64,000 nucleotides of DNA from Rhodobiaceae bacterium (lineage in GTDB: Bacteria; Pseudomonadota; Alphaproteobacteria; Parvibaculales; Parvibaculaceae), in NCBI GenBank assembly GCA_021404525.1, contig JAAWWE010000008.1:152999-216998 (forward strand), read 5' to 3'. Made by a program: the position numbers and the translations under genes. The notes beneath the pieces were generated by a model. The model was not told the DNA's origin, made no database searches, and saw only the letters and a list, made by a program, of their open reading frames with translations. Shown piece by piece: positions 46,789 through 56,825 of the stretch (position 1 is its first letter; each line of letters starts with the position of its first letter).

Positions 46789-47676
46789 ATGTCTCATGTT
46801 CTCACTCTTATAGGCAATACCAGCACAGAGCTCACGCAAGATCATGTGGACGCCGTGGCGGGTGCAATAGCCGGTGCGGGAGCGCCTGACTGGTTGAACC
46901 CAGGACACGCCTGTGACCTCCATCTTGATACCGGAGCACCCGCCGCATTGGAGACGGCCAGAAGTGCTTTGAACGGTGCAACCCTAGATATCGTCTGCCA
47001 ACCAACCGCGCATCGCCGCAAAAAGCTGCTGGTCGCCGACATGGACAGCACCATCATTGAGCAGGAATGTATTGACGAATTGGCCGACGCGCTGGGCATT
47101 CGGGATGCCATCTCCGATATCACAGAACGCGCCATGCGCGGCGAGCTCGAATTTGAGCCTGCCCTGCGCGAACGCGTGGGACTTTTGAAAGGTCTCGCAG
47201 AAACCGAGCTCCAACGGGTCTATGAGACACAGATTACCGAAACACCTGGCGGCCGCGTGCTCTGCGCGACGATGCGCAAACATGGTGGCACTTGTGCGCT
47301 TGTCTCAGGCGGCTTCACCTTCTTCACCGAGCGGGTCGCAAAATCAGTTGGCTTCACGTCCAACCAGGCAAACACACTGCTTGTCGAAAACGGCGCACTG
47401 ACCGGGGAAGTTTCCGACCCAATTCTCGGCCGCGAAGCAAAAGTCTCTGCCCTCAAAAACCTGACCGCGGAGCTTAAGATTGATCCGCGCGATACCATGG
47501 CTGTCGGAGACGGCGCCAATGATCTGGGCATGATTGGGGAAGCAGGTCTAGGAGTGGCCTTTCGGGCAAAACCAGTAGTGGCTGCCGCTGCACCGGCGCA
47601 GATCAACCACGGTGACCTCTCCGCCCTGCTCTACATTCAGGGGTATCGGTCAGACGAGATCGCTAACCCCGCCTGA
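46789..47676 (+). CDS. serB: phosphoserine phosphatase
   Basis: Last step of serine synthesis, HAD superfamily, 295 residues from ATG 46789. The N-terminal 75 residues form an ACT-like domain. The HAD motifs are DMDSTIIEQE (nucleophile Asp), LVSGGFTFF (motif II) and VGDGANDLGMI (motif IV). It is transcribed divergently from miaA, with 39 bp between starts. Confidence 0.95.
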   Translation: MSHVLTLIGNTSTELTQDHVDAVAGAIAGAGAPDWLNPGHACDLHLDTGAPAALETARSALNGATLDIVCQPTAHRRKKLLVADMDSTIIEQECIDELADALGIRDAISDITERAMRGELEFEPALRERVGLLKGLAETELQRVYETQITETPGGRVLCATMRKHGGTCALVSGGFTFFTERVAKSVGFTSNQANTLLVENGALTGEVSDPILGREAKVSALKNLTAELKIDPRDTMAVGDGANDLGMIGEAGLGVAFRAKPVVAAAAPAQINHGDLSALLYIQGYRSDEIANPA

Positions 47677-47696
47677 CCTGACATTAGCCTGTAGGT

Positions 47697-49199
47697 TTAT
47701 TCGTCATCCTTGATACGGACGGCGACGAACCGCAAATCACCATTTGTGGCGAGCAGCAGCAGAACTGATTTGCGGCCAGAGTCTTTCTCTTCTTCCACAT
47801 AGGTCTTCACATCGGACGGACTGCGCACATCATTCTGCGCAACTTCGACGATCACATCACCCCTGCGAATGCCTTTCTCTGCTGCAGCACTCGCTGGGTC
47901 AACAAAAGTGACAACAACACCTTCGACATCATCGGGAACGTTGTATTGGCTGCGGGTCGCGGATGTGAGACTCGAAAGACCAAGACCCAGAACCTCTGCA
48001 GTTCCTTTCTCATCTTCCTTACCATTGCTTCCGCCACTCGCATCTGCCGTTTCGGTTTCATCGAGACGGTCAATCTTGACGTTGAGCGTCTTTTCTTTGC
48101 CGTCACGGATCACCACGACATCAACCGTTCGGCCAATAGACGTTTCTGCGACGAGCTTGGGCAGGTCCCGCATTTCCGGCACCGCTTTGCCGTCAAACTC
48201 GACAATCACATCACCCGGCTCAACACCACCATCCTGGGCTGGGCCTTCAGGATTCACGCCGGCAACCAACGCGCCGCGCGGCTCATCCATGCCGAGACCT
48301 TCAGCAATTTCTTCATTCACGGACTGAATGCGGACACCGAGCCAACCGCGGCGGGTTTCACCAAACTCACGCAATTGTTCAATCACAGAGACCGCGGTGT
48401 CAGAGGGAACTGAGAAGCCAATCCCGATAGATCCACCTGATGGTGAGATGATCGCTGTGTTCACACCAACGACTTCCCCATCCATATTGAACAGCGGACC
48501 ACCGGAGTTCCCCCGGTTGATCGACGCATCGGTCTGAATGAAGTCATCATAAGGACCGGCATTAATATCACGATTGATCGCGGAGATAATGCCCGCAGTC
48601 ACCGTGCCACCAAGGCCAAAGGGATTGCCAATTGCCATGACCCAGTCACCGACACGCGCATCACTTGATTTTCCGAAGGACACGTAAGACAGGTCATCTT
48701 CTGGCTCCACTTTGAGCACAGCAAGATCCGTTTTGGGGTCACGCCCAATCAGCTCTGCATCAAGTGATTCACCGTCTGAAAAGATGACCTTGATCTCATC
48801 AGCTTCAGCGATCACATGGTTATTCGTAATGACGTAGCCGGTTGGATCGACAACAAAGCCGGAACCTAGAGATTGAACCCGGCGAGGTGCACCCTGGCGC
48901 CCCTGGCGCTCAAGGAAATCCTCAAAAAAGTCTTCAAAAGGAGAGCCTTCTGGCAGGCCCGGCACCTGCTGGCGTGTATTCCGGCCGCTCACCGTTTGTG
49001 ACGTGGAAATATTCACCACTGCAGGAGAAAGGCGTTCAGCAAGATCAGCAAAGCTATCTGGCGCGCCCCGGGCAAAGCTTGGGTTGGCGCCAATTGGTTG
49101 AAGAGCAAAAGCCACGGCAAGAGCAAAAATTGCCCCAAACCAGGCCTTCCGAGTGGTTTTACCCTGTCCCATCATCGTGTTTTCAGCCCTCACCAGCAT
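47697..49199 (-). CDS. degP: periplasmic serine protease Do (DegP/HtrA family)
   Basis: Envelope chaperone-protease, 500 residues from ATG 49199 (AGGAG 10 bp upstream). A signal peptide (WFGAIFALAVAFALQPIGA) is followed by the trypsin-like domain with its triad in TNNHVIAEAD, DPKTDLAVLKV and INRGNSGGPLF. Two PDZ domains follow (residues about 270-365 and 400-490) separated by a Ser/Gly/Glu linker. The context beside hflCK fits membrane protein quality control. Confidence 0.94.
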   Translation of the reverse strand: MLVRAENTMMGQGKTTRKAWFGAIFALAVAFALQPIGANPSFARGAPDSFADLAERLSPAVVNISTSQTVSGRNTRQQVPGLPEGSPFEDFFEDFLERQGRQGAPRRVQSLGSGFVVDPTGYVITNNHVIAEADEIKVIFSDGESLDAELIGRDPKTDLAVLKVEPEDDLSYVSFGKSSDARVGDWVMAIGNPFGLGGTVTAGIISAINRDINAGPYDDFIQTDASINRGNSGGPLFNMDGEVVGVNTAIISPSGGSIGIGFSVPSDTAVSVIEQLREFGETRRGWLGVRIQSVNEEIAEGLGMDEPRGALVAGVNPEGPAQDGGVEPGDVIVEFDGKAVPEMRDLPKLVAETSIGRTVDVVVIRDGKEKTLNVKIDRLDETETADASGGSNGKEDEKGTAEVLGLGLSSLTSATRSQYNVPDDVEGVVVTFVDPASAAAEKGIRRGDVIVEVAQNDVRSPSDVKTYVEEEKDSGRKSVLLLLATNGDLRFVAVRIKDDE

Positions 49200-49405
49200 G
49201 TCACTTAAACTCCTGATCCACCCGAGCCCAACGTCGGCCCGCGGCGCAATAGCCATAATCTGCCTGAACATGAGCTAAAGCCTGTTCAATCAGAGTTAAC
49301 AAAGTCAATTTTCCCAGAATAGAGCCACCAAAAAGGCCCGGGGATACGTTATGACCGCATTTTGACAGAGATTGTGGACGAATTGAGGCGTGACGCTCGC
49401 CAAAT

Positions 49406-49591
49406 TCATCCGCGCACCAACCACACAATCACAACCCCGAGAGCGAGCGCCCCGAGACCGAAACGGCGGAGTGTCTCATCCGGCGTCGTTTGCGCCATCG
49501 CCATCATTTGCTTCAGGCCGCCGGGAAAGGCTGCATAGACAAGCCCCTCCAGGACCAAAACGAGCCCAATGGCCGTGATCAAATCAGACAT
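49406..49591 (-). CDS. DUF2065 small membrane protein
   Basis: 61 residues with two transmembrane helices (AIGLVLVLEGLVYAAFPGG and LGALALGVVIVWLVRG) and a short polar loop, the DUF2065 (YjeT-like) pattern. It sits 31 bp after hflC in the same orientation, an arrangement seen beside hflKC in other proteobacteria; function unknown. Confidence 0.85.
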   Translation of the reverse strand: MSDLITAIGLVLVLEGLVYAAFPGGLKQMMAMAQTTPDETLRRFGLGALALGVVIVWLVRG

Positions 49592-49622
49592 TCAGATCTC
49601 GTGCCCGGAAACGAGGGGGCGC

Positions 49623-50501
49623 TTAGCGCCCACCCCGACCACTTGGATCACCGAAATAGCGGAAGAAATCGCTTTCAGGTGACAGAACCATTGTTGTGGT
49701 GTCACCCCGAAGCCCCGCTTCATAAGCCAGCATCGAACGATAGAAGGCGAAGAATTCCGGATCGCGACCATAGGCATCGGCAAAGATCTCGTTCCGCTTC
49801 GCATCACCCTCACCACGAATGGTGTCGGATTCCCGCTGCGCCTCCGCAACCAAGACAGTCACATCGCGATCGGCACGTGACCTAATGCGTTGCGCTGTTT
49901 CAGCCCCTTGCGCACGAAGCTCTTGTGCTTCCCGCTCACGTTCGGTTTGCATCCGTCGGTAAACCGCCTGACTGTTTGCTTCAGGAAGGTCCGCCGCTCT
50001 GATCCGCACGTCCACCACTTCAATCCCGAGATTGGCGCTTGCCGTGTTGAACTCGTTTTTGATGCGGATCATCATGCCACTGCGGTCATCCCGAACCAGG
50101 GTTTCAAGGCTTTCTTCACCCAGCACGTTTCTCAGAGAAGACACGAAGATCGGATTGAGACGCCGTTCAGCCAGCGCAACATCGCGCACCGATTGGAAGA
50201 ATTTCAGCGGATCCACAATCTTGTACCGCGCGAACGCATCCACAACGAGACGTTTCTGGTCACCCGCGATGATCTCTTCTTCAGGAGAGTCGAGGTTCAA
50301 AATGCGCTTGTCGAAATAGACAACGTTCTGAATGAACGGAAGCTTCCAGTTAAGACCTGGCTCTGTAATCGCGACCCGAGGGTCACCAAACTGCAGCACC
50401 AGTGCCTGCTCTGTCATCCGCACTGTAAAGAAAGTCGAATAGGCGAGGATCACACCTACGAGAAGGAGGATTGCTCCACCCAGTCCAAGTAGCCGGTTCA
50501 T
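49623..50501 (-). CDS. hflC: HflC, SPFH-family modulator of FtsH
   Basis: 292 residues. An N-terminal membrane anchor (GGAILLLVGVILAYSTFFTV) is followed by the SPFH/band-7 domain (residues about 20-190) and a charged coiled coil (EREREAQELRAQGAETAQRI). With HflK it forms the periplasmic ring around the FtsH protease. Its start overlaps the hflK stop (TAATG). Confidence 0.95.
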   Translation of the reverse strand: MNRLLGLGGAILLLVGVILAYSTFFTVRMTEQALVLQFGDPRVAITEPGLNWKLPFIQNVVYFDKRILNLDSPEEEIIAGDQKRLVVDAFARYKIVDPLKFFQSVRDVALAERRLNPIFVSSLRNVLGEESLETLVRDDRSGMMIRIKNEFNTASANLGIEVVDVRIRAADLPEANSQAVYRRMQTEREREAQELRAQGAETAQRIRSRADRDVTVLVAEAQRESDTIRGEGDAKRNEIFADAYGRDPEFFAFYRSMLAYEAGLRGDTTTMVLSPESDFFRYFGDPSGRGGR

Positions 50502-51679
50502 TAGCGGTTCTCCTCATTGCGAGCGCCAGCACCCGGCGACAATTGATTGAGCGGAAGATAGGGAACGGCACCACCGGCGCCCTGATCCATCAGGACCTTG
50601 TTCATATCACCCAGGACACGTTCCATGGTCTCCAGGAACATCCGTTCCCGGGTCACATCTTTCGCATCCTTATATTCATTGTAGATGGAGAGAAAGCGCT
50701 GTGACTCACCTTGAGCCTGCGCCACTGTCTGTTCACGATAGGCGCTCGCTTCCTGGATCAACTTCTCGGCATCACCACGCGCTTTCGGGACCACTGTGTT
50801 TGCATAAGCTTCCGCTTCGTTCCGCAACCGCTCCTGGTCGGCACGCGCTGCCTGCACATCACGGAAGGCATCGATAACAGCTGCCGGCGGGTCAACCTTT
50901 TGAAGTTTCACCTCCGTCACAATGACACCGGCTCCATACCCATCCAGAATTTCCTGCATGCGTTCCTGAACCGTTACCTGAGCCTGCAACCGACCAGATG
51001 TCTGCAACACCTGGAAAGTCGATTGACCAACCACTTCACGCATCACACTTTCAGCGACCGCTTTGACGGTCCGCTGCGGGTCTTCAACATTGAAGAGATA
51101 TTCGGCAGCATCGCCAATCCGCCACAGGACCGAGAAGTTGATGTCGACGATGTTTTCATCACCTGTAAGCATCAGGCCTTCTTTGCCAAGTGCTGGAGAA
51201 GTCCGGGTGCCCCGATTCGCAAACTGGGCAGACGCATTGCCACCCACATCAACCGTGTTCACAACCGTAACCTGCGGCGTCAGAACAGTCTCGATGGGGT
51301 AAGGAAGTTTGAAATGAAGCCCGGGAGGCTGCGAGTAGGCATATTTGCCGAAACGAAGGACAACACCTTCCTCATCCGTATTCACTCGATAGACCGAGCT
51401 ATAAGCCAGCAAGCCCAGAACGACCAACGCCAGCACAAGCCAGACGCCAGCACTACCACCAGCACCGGTCCCAGTGGAGCCACCGCCACCGCCGCCACCT
51501 GGAATAAAGTCACGAAGACGTTCCTGGCCCTTCCGGATCAACTCTTCTAGGTCTGGGGGCTGTTGGCCACCACCGCCGCCACCGCCTGAGGGAGGCTGAC
51601 CCCAGGGGCCGCGACCGCCACCATTGCCGCCGCCTTGCCAACCGCCGTTGCCGTCATTGTTCTGATTGCTCCAGGGCAT
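50501..51679 (-). CDS. hflK: HflK, SPFH-family modulator of FtsH
   Basis: 392 residues. The N-terminal cytoplasmic stretch of about 75 residues is very Gly/Pro/Gln-rich (GGNGGGRGPWGQPPSGGGGG). One transmembrane helix (VWLVLALVVLGLLAYSSVY) is followed by the SPFH domain and a long helix rich in Ala/Arg/Glu. It partners HflC, encoded directly after it. The 249 bp between hflK and mrp contain the divergent promoters but no other gene. Confidence 0.95.
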   Translation of the reverse strand: MPWSNQNNDGNGGWQGGGNGGGRGPWGQPPSGGGGGGGQQPPDLEELIRKGQERLRDFIPGGGGGGGSTGTGAGGSAGVWLVLALVVLGLLAYSSVYRVNTDEEGVVLRFGKYAYSQPPGLHFKLPYPIETVLTPQVTVVNTVDVGGNASAQFANRGTRTSPALGKEGLMLTGDENIVDINFSVLWRIGDAAEYLFNVEDPQRTVKAVAESVMREVVGQSTFQVLQTSGRLQAQVTVQERMQEILDGYGAGVIVTEVKLQKVDPPAAVIDAFRDVQAARADQERLRNEAEAYANTVVPKARGDAEKLIQEASAYREQTVAQAQGESQRFLSIYNEYKDAKDVTRERMFLETMERVLGDMNKVLMDQGAGGAVPYLPLNQLSPGAGARNEENR

Positions 51680-51928
51680 GGAACTTCCTTTGTTCGTAAA
51701 ATCTAACTACTGCCGAGATCACCAGGCTTGGCGATTCTTCTGCCGTTCTTCATCACACGATAGCTGCTCTATTGTCGCATTACACGGCTCACCGATAGTA
51801 ATTCGACCGCCTCGGCGTTATATGACACTCACTTATGCGACGCAACGCGCGCCACTCTTCCTAAATTGGGTTGAAAGGGTCACTTCGCCACCCTCTCAGC
51901 CGAAAGAAATACAAGGAAAGCCCCTAAA

Positions 51929-53047
51929 ATGGCCTCGCTCGACAAATCGAACATCCTGGATGCCCTCTCCACCGTCAAAGACCCAGATCTGGGTAAGGAT
52001 GTGGTGTCGGCAGATATGGTTCAGGGCCTTGTCATCAAAGAAGGCCACGTCCTTTTCTCACTGGAAGTTGACCCATCGCGCGGTCCGGCATTGGAACCAG
52101 TCCGAAAGGCTTGTGAGGATGCCGTCTACAAGGTCCCCGGCGTGCTTTCTGTCACGGCCGTGCTGACGGCCCATAGCGGCGAAACCCCTCCAGCAGCGAA
52201 AGCCGCCCCCAAAGCAGCGCCAAAGACCGCAAGCGCTCAGGAACTCAATATTCCTGGCGTGAAGAAGATCATTGCCGTCGCCAGCGGCAAGGGCGGCGTA
52301 GGCAAGTCCACGGTGGCGATCAATCTAGCAATCGCCTTAGGTAATCAGGGCCTCAAGGTGGGTCTTTTAGACGCCGACATTTATGGACCGTCAGTTCCCC
52401 GTATGATGGGCATTGCAGACAAGCCCGACACAACCGACGGCAAAAAGCTGATCCCGCACGAAAAATACGGCATCAAAACTATGTCCATCGGCTACATGGT
52501 GGATGAAGACACCGCCATGATCTGGCGCGGCCCCATGGTTCAGTCCGCCCTCATGCAGATGATGAATGACGTGGTCTGGGGAGAACTGGATGTGCTCGTG
52601 GTCGACATGCCGCCTGGAACGGGCGATGCCCAGCTCACCATGGCGCAGAAAGTACCTCTTGCAGGGTCGGTCATCGTCTCGACGCCGCAAGAAATTGCCC
52701 TGGCAGACGTGCGCCGCGGCATCGCCATGTTTGAGAAAACCCACGTGCCCGTTTTCGGGATCGTGGAAAACATGGCCTATTTCGTGAGCCCAGGCTCGGG
52801 TGAGAAGACATTCATCTTTGGCGAAGGGGGGGCCCGGCGAACAGCCGAAACCCTGGGCGTGCCCTTCCTTGGCGAGATCCCCATCTACCCCGCCATTCGC
52901 GAAGGTCTGGATGAAGGAAAGCCCATCACAGCGACAGCGCCCCAAAGTGAAGAAGCAGCTCCCTTTGCAGATCTTGCTGCGAAAGTGTCAGCAAGCCTCG
53001 CCGGAGCGGGCTCAGAACGCGCCGCGCCCAAAATCGTCATTGAATAA
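51929..53047 (+). CDS. mrp: Mrp/ApbC-type Fe-S cluster carrier ATPase
   Basis: 372 residues with AAGGAAAG before the ATG. The N-terminal MIP18/DUF59 domain (residues 1-85) is joined by an Ala/Pro/Lys linker to a P-loop deviant Walker A domain: VASGKGGVGKSTVAINLA, then DADIYGPSVPRMMG and DMPPGTGDAQLT. The usual CxxC for cluster binding near the C-terminal quarter is not obvious here; the region reads VENMAYFVSPGSGEKTFIFG, so cluster transfer is less certain than the fold. Confidence 0.92.
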   Translation: MASLDKSNILDALSTVKDPDLGKDVVSADMVQGLVIKEGHVLFSLEVDPSRGPALEPVRKACEDAVYKVPGVLSVTAVLTAHSGETPPAAKAAPKAAPKTASAQELNIPGVKKIIAVASGKGGVGKSTVAINLAIALGNQGLKVGLLDADIYGPSVPRMMGIADKPDTTDGKKLIPHEKYGIKTMSIGYMVDEDTAMIWRGPMVQSALMQMMNDVVWGELDVLVVDMPPGTGDAQLTMAQKVPLAGSVIVSTPQEIALADVRRGIAMFEKTHVPVFGIVENMAYFVSPGSGEKTFIFGEGGARRTAETLGVPFLGEIPIYPAIREGLDEGKPITATAPQSEEAAPFADLAAKVSASLAGAGSERAAPKIVIE

Positions 53048-53067
53048 TCAGCTTGGGACAAGAAAAA

Positions 53068-53104
53068 GGCCGAGCAATTCCACTTCAAATGGAAAAGCCC
53101 GGCC
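53068..53104 (-). terminator. intrinsic terminator between mrp and the convergent gene
   Basis: GGCCG/CGGCC outer arms with an inner TTCCA/TGGAA stem; TTTTT follows on the minus strand. It serves the small secreted-protein gene at 53132-53473. Confidence 0.6.
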
Positions 53105-53131
53105 AATTCCTAAATTCATGCCTGCTGCTGG

Positions 53132-53473
53132 TTAGCGCCCAGCAACAAGTGTTGCCTTTTCCGCTGTCCCGTCAGGTGCCGTGAGATCCCACGTGTCACC
53201 TACATTCCGAGAAACAGCTTCAACGCAATAAGGCGGCGTGTCCGCACCGGTCGCAAAACAGGCATTCTCTCCGTCAACAGACCAGGTCCCATCCGCAGAC
53301 GTGCCGTCCGGCAGAACCTGACTATAGGTGCCATCATTATTGATCAGCACCGAGCGTGTGCCCGCCGGGTTTTCAATACTCACCGTATTGCCATAAAAAT
53401 TCGCGAACGGGTCCGCCAACGCGGCTCCGGTCATTGCAAACATGGCCACCAAAAAACTGATCACTAGTCGCAT
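53132..53473 (-). CDS. small secreted protein, function unknown
   Basis: 113 residues with a clear signal peptide (LVISFLVAMFAMTGAALA) and a mature part of short beta strands (TRSVLINNDGTYSQVLPDGT, DGTWSVDGENACF). It has two cysteines in CFATGADTPPYC that could form a disulphide. It resembles small alphaproteobacterial periplasmic beta-sandwich proteins, but no family is assigned. Confidence 0.7.
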   Translation of the reverse strand: MRLVISFLVAMFAMTGAALADPFANFYGNTVSIENPAGTRSVLINNDGTYSQVLPDGTSADGTWSVDGENACFATGADTPPYCVEAVSRNVGDTWDLTAPDGTAEKATLVAGR

Positions 53474-53576
53474 CTTGTCCTCCCAAGAATATTGATGCTC
53501 GCACCCCGTTTGAGGTCAGAATGCTGACACAGGCCCTATGGCTTGGGAAGAAAAAATCCGCCTACGTCTCTTTTCT

Positions 53577-54488
53577 CTACTTGTTGAGATAGTTGAGCGG
53601 CAGCCCGGCCCGCGGCCAGGTGCATTTCACCAGCCGACCCGACGAGGAAAGTGTCAGATAAGCTGTCCTAAGACCTTCACCGCCAAAGCAGATATTCGTG
53701 GTGATGAAATCATCTGTCGGGAAATGCTCAATATCTCCATCGGGCGAGATCGAGGTGATACCCCCGTTGAAAATGGTCGCAACGCAGACATTGCCTTCGG
53801 CATCCACTGCCAGACTGTCAAAATAGTTGAGCCCGGTCGGGTTGCCGATCATGCGCCCATGGTTCGGCGGACCTGCCGAGATGATGGCGCCCGGCTTTTC
53901 AATATCAAACGCCCAGAGGCGTCCTGCTTCCGTGCTGGCAACATAGACCACGCTTTCATCCGGCGAAAGCCCCACGCCGTTCGGCGTCTCAATCGGAAAC
54001 ACGACTTGAGTGATGGCGGACCCATCTGGCTGCGCGTAGTAAAGCGCACCCAGATCCTTCACCCGACCATGGGTCTTGCCAAGATCCGTAAACCAAAACC
54101 CGCCGTGCTGGTCGAAGACAATGTCATTCGGCCCGTTGAGCGGAATGCCATCGCACTCCCGGTAGAGTTCCGTCACCTCCCCCGTCTTCAGGTCGACGCG
54201 CTCAATCCGACCGCCGGAATAATCGTCAGGCTTCCCGCCAGGGACAGTCAGGCCATTCACGTCATGCCATTCGAAGCCGCCATTATTGCAGACGTAAACC
54301 GCGCCATCGGGTCCGATGGCCGCACCATTCGGACCACCGCCAAGATCCGCAACAACCTCCGTGGAACCGTTGGGCTTTACCCGCGTCAGCGTGCCCCGTT
54401 TGATCTCCACCAGCAGCACGCTACCGTCTGCCATGGCGATGGGGCCTTCGGGAAACTCCAACCCGCTCGCAATCTCTTCCATCTGCAT
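53577..54488 (-). CDS. SMP-30/gluconolactonase/LRE-like protein
   Basis: 303-residue beta-propeller hydrolase. The N-terminal EFPEGPIAMADGSVLLVEI supplies a metal-binding Glu. PNGAAIGPDGAVYVCNNGG, GPNDIVFDQHGGFWFTDLG and VGLSPDESVVYVA are blade repeats with the Asn/Asp ligands. It likely opens sugar or other lactones; the exact substrate is unknown. No signal peptide is present, so it is cytoplasmic. Confidence 0.88.
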   Translation of the reverse strand: MQMEEIASGLEFPEGPIAMADGSVLLVEIKRGTLTRVKPNGSTEVVADLGGGPNGAAIGPDGAVYVCNNGGFEWHDVNGLTVPGGKPDDYSGGRIERVDLKTGEVTELYRECDGIPLNGPNDIVFDQHGGFWFTDLGKTHGRVKDLGALYYAQPDGSAITQVVFPIETPNGVGLSPDESVVYVASTEAGRLWAFDIEKPGAIISAGPPNHGRMIGNPTGLNYFDSLAVDAEGNVCVATIFNGGITSISPDGDIEHFPTDDFITTNICFGGEGLRTAYLTLSSSGRLVKCTWPRAGLPLNYLNK

Positions 54489-54555
54489 TCCGCCAACTCC
54501 CTGATCATTTTGTTCTGATGGGGAGAGGGTCGGTCAGCGAAAAGAAGACGTCAAC

Positions 54556-55665
54556 TCAATAGATCACGACAGAACGAATGGATGTGCCTTCATGCATCAG
54601 GTCGAAGCCTTTGTTGATGTCTTCAAGCGGCATGGTGTGGGTAATGAGATCGTCGATATTGATCTTGCCGTCCATGTACCAGTCGACAATCGCAGGCACA
54701 TCTGTACGGCCACGTGCACCACCAAAGGCCGTGCCGCGCCAGCTGCGGCCGGTCACCAGTTGGAAGGGACGCGTAGAGATTTCCTGCCCTGCACCGGCCA
54801 CCCCAATGATGATGCTCTCGCCCCACCCTTTGTGCGCGCATTCCAGCGCCTGACGCATGGTGGTCACATTGCCGATACATTCGAAGGAATAGTCCGCACC
54901 ACCGCCGGTAAGCTCCACCAGGTGACCGACAATGTCGCCTTTGATCTCTTTCGGATTGACGAAGTCCGTCATCCCAAACTGTTCACCCAGCGCCTTGCGG
55001 TCATTATTGAGATCAACGCCGACAATCTGCTTGGCGCCCACCATGCGGGCACCCTGGATCACGTTGAGCCCAATACCACCTAGGCCAAACACAACCACCG
55101 TTGAGCCCGGCTCTACTTTGGCTGTGTTTACGACCGCCCCGATGCCCGTCGTCACGCCGCAGCCGATATAACAGACCTTGTCGAACGGCGCGTCTTTGCG
55201 AATTTTAGCCAAAGCAATTTCCGGCACGACCGAATAGTTCGCAAATGTTGAGCACCCCATATAGTGCAGAACCGGCTTGCCCTTATAGGAGAAGCGGCTG
55301 GATCCATCCGGCATCAGGCCCTGACCTTGCGTCTCGCGGATCGACTGGCAGAGGTTGGTTTTTGGGTTTAGGCAATAGTCGCACTCACGGCATTCCGGGG
55401 TGTAAAGCGGGATCACATGATCGCCGACTGCAAGCGATGAAACACCCTCACCCACTTCCACAACAACGCCTGCGCCCTCGTGCCCCAGAATGGCCGGAAA
55501 CAGACCTTCTGGATCATCACCGGAAAGCGTGAACGCATCTGTATGACAGATACCGGTCGCCTTCATCTCAACCAGCACTTCACCAGCGCGCGGACCGTCC
55601 AGCTGCACTGTTTCGATTTCGAGGGGTTTGCCCGCCTCAAAGGCCACTGCCGCACGCACGTCCAT
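54556..55665 (-). CDS. frmA: S-(hydroxymethyl)glutathione dehydrogenase (class III alcohol dehydrogenase)
   Basis: Oxidises the glutathione adduct of formaldehyde with NAD; 369 residues from ATG 55665 (GGAG 7 bp upstream). The catalytic zinc site is in [16 protein letters not shown] and [11 protein letters not shown]. The structural zinc has [15 protein letters not shown]. The NAD fold is [17 protein letters not shown]. Long-chain hydroxy fatty acids or S-nitrosoglutathione are known alternative substrates of the family. Confidence 0.95.
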   Translation of the reverse strand: MDVRAAVAFEAGKPLEIETVQLDGPRAGEVLVEMKATGICHTDAFTLSGDDPEGLFPAILGHEGAGVVVEVGEGVSSLAVGDHVIPLYTPECRECDYCLNPKTNLCQSIRETQGQGLMPDGSSRFSYKGKPVLHYMGCSTFANYSVVPEIALAKIRKDAPFDKVCYIGCGVTTGIGAVVNTAKVEPGSTVVVFGLGGIGLNVIQGARMVGAKQIVGVDLNNDRKALGEQFGMTDFVNPKEIKGDIVGHLVELTGGGADYSFECIGNVTTMRQALECAHKGWGESIIIGVAGAGQEISTRPFQLVTGRSWRGTAFGGARGRTDVPAIVDWYMDGKINIDDLITHTMPLEDINKGFDLMHEGTSIRSVVIY

Positions 55666-55692
55666 CACGTCACTCCGTCTTTTAGGTTTTGT

Positions 55693-56073
55693 TCAAAGGG
55701 CCGCGTCGAGCTTCTTCAGCCACGCTTCAATGCGTTTTCTATTCACACCCAGATCAGAGTGCCCAATCTTCGAACGGCTGTAGATCGCGAAGGTCGACGT
55801 GCCATCGCCAAGATCAATCGCCTCAAAGGTGATTGTGTCGGGAAAACGCATCAGGGCTGAGCGCTGCACAAACTCACGCTGACCATCGTCCGCCTGTTTT
55901 CGGGTCACCCGGGGTTCTGCCAAGGCCACATCTGCGAAGGCATCCTCAAGTGCCTGTGGATCAACCGTGAATATTTTAGGCGTCGCGTGCGGTGTCGCAT
56001 TCTGACAATAGCCCTCTGGCGCGATCAGGAACTGATTGGGCTTCCGCGTCAGCTTAAATGTCTTGAAATCCAT
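55693..56073 (-). CDS. DUF1499-family protein
   Basis: 126 residues without signal or membrane helix. The conserved pattern of DUF1499 is visible: a Cys near the start (YCQNATPHATP), then LMRFPDTITFEAIDL and YSRSKIGHSDLGVNRKRIEAWLKKL. Function unknown. It is a separate unit 26 bp from folA. Confidence 0.85.
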   Translation of the reverse strand: MDFKTFKLTRKPNQFLIAPEGYCQNATPHATPKIFTVDPQALEDAFADVALAEPRVTRKQADDGQREFVQRSALMRFPDTITFEAIDLGDGTSTFAIYSRSKIGHSDLGVNRKRIEAWLKKLDAAL

Positions 56074-56099
56074 AGATGGTCTCCTTCCAGGAGCAAAAG

Positions 56100-56606
56100 C
56101 TACACCCGTTCCAGCACAAGAAGCGAATAGTCATCGCTGTCGCGCTCATCGCGCGGCTGGCGGACATTGCGCACTTCGCGCCATTCTGAGCGATCAAAGT
56201 CGGGGAAATTGGTATCTCCGTCCGGCGAAGCATGCACTTCTGTGAGATAGATGCGCGTGGCCTTGCCAAGCGTCGCCGCGTAGATCTCCGCACCGCCGAG
56301 GATCATGATCTCATCAACGCCGAGTTCCCTACATAGCTCTTCCCCGCGCGTGAGCGCCGCCTCAACACTGGTAAAGACTTCCCCGCCGGGCGCGTCATAG
56401 CCTGGGTCGCGGGTCACCACAAGATTGGGACGACCCGGCAGCGGCCGCCGAGGAAAACTTTCCCAGGTCTTCCGCCCCATAATGATGGGCTTCCCCATGG
56501 TCGTGCGTTTCAGATATTGCAGGTCGCCGGACAGTCGCCAGGGCATGGCATTGTCTTTACCAATCACGCCATTCTCAGCGATCGCCACAAAAAGACAGAT
56601 ATGCAT
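56100..56606 (-). CDS. folA: dihydrofolate reductase
   Basis: Regenerates tetrahydrofolate with NADPH. 168 residues from ATG 56606, with GGGGCGAC before it; a frame extending to 56630 adds only eight residues. The substrate/cofactor loops are visible: FVAIAENGVIGKDNAMPWRL, PIIMGRKTWESFP and IMILGGAEIYAATL. thyA lies 1.1 kb upstream on the same strand, separated by two unrelated genes. Confidence 0.95.
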   Translation of the reverse strand: MHICLFVAIAENGVIGKDNAMPWRLSGDLQYLKRTTMGKPIIMGRKTWESFPRRPLPGRPNLVVTRDPGYDAPGGEVFTSVEAALTRGEELCRELGVDEIMILGGAEIYAATLGKATRIYLTEVHASPDGDTNFPDFDRSEWREVRNVRQPRDERDSDDYSLLVLERV

Positions 56607-56825
56607 GTCGCCCCGACATTGATTCCACAAGAAAAGTTCGTGTCGCTACCTATCATGTAGCTTGAACAGTCTCAAAATCTTTCAGCTGCGTTCGCGCGCC
56701 TTGGCAACACTGGTTGCAAAATCGCCCGATCACTTTCGCAACCATGCTTGCTTCAAAGCGCAATTGATCGAACAGACAAAACGCTCTGCAATGAGGACAA
56801 CGCTTCACCCCTGAAGGAACGTCCC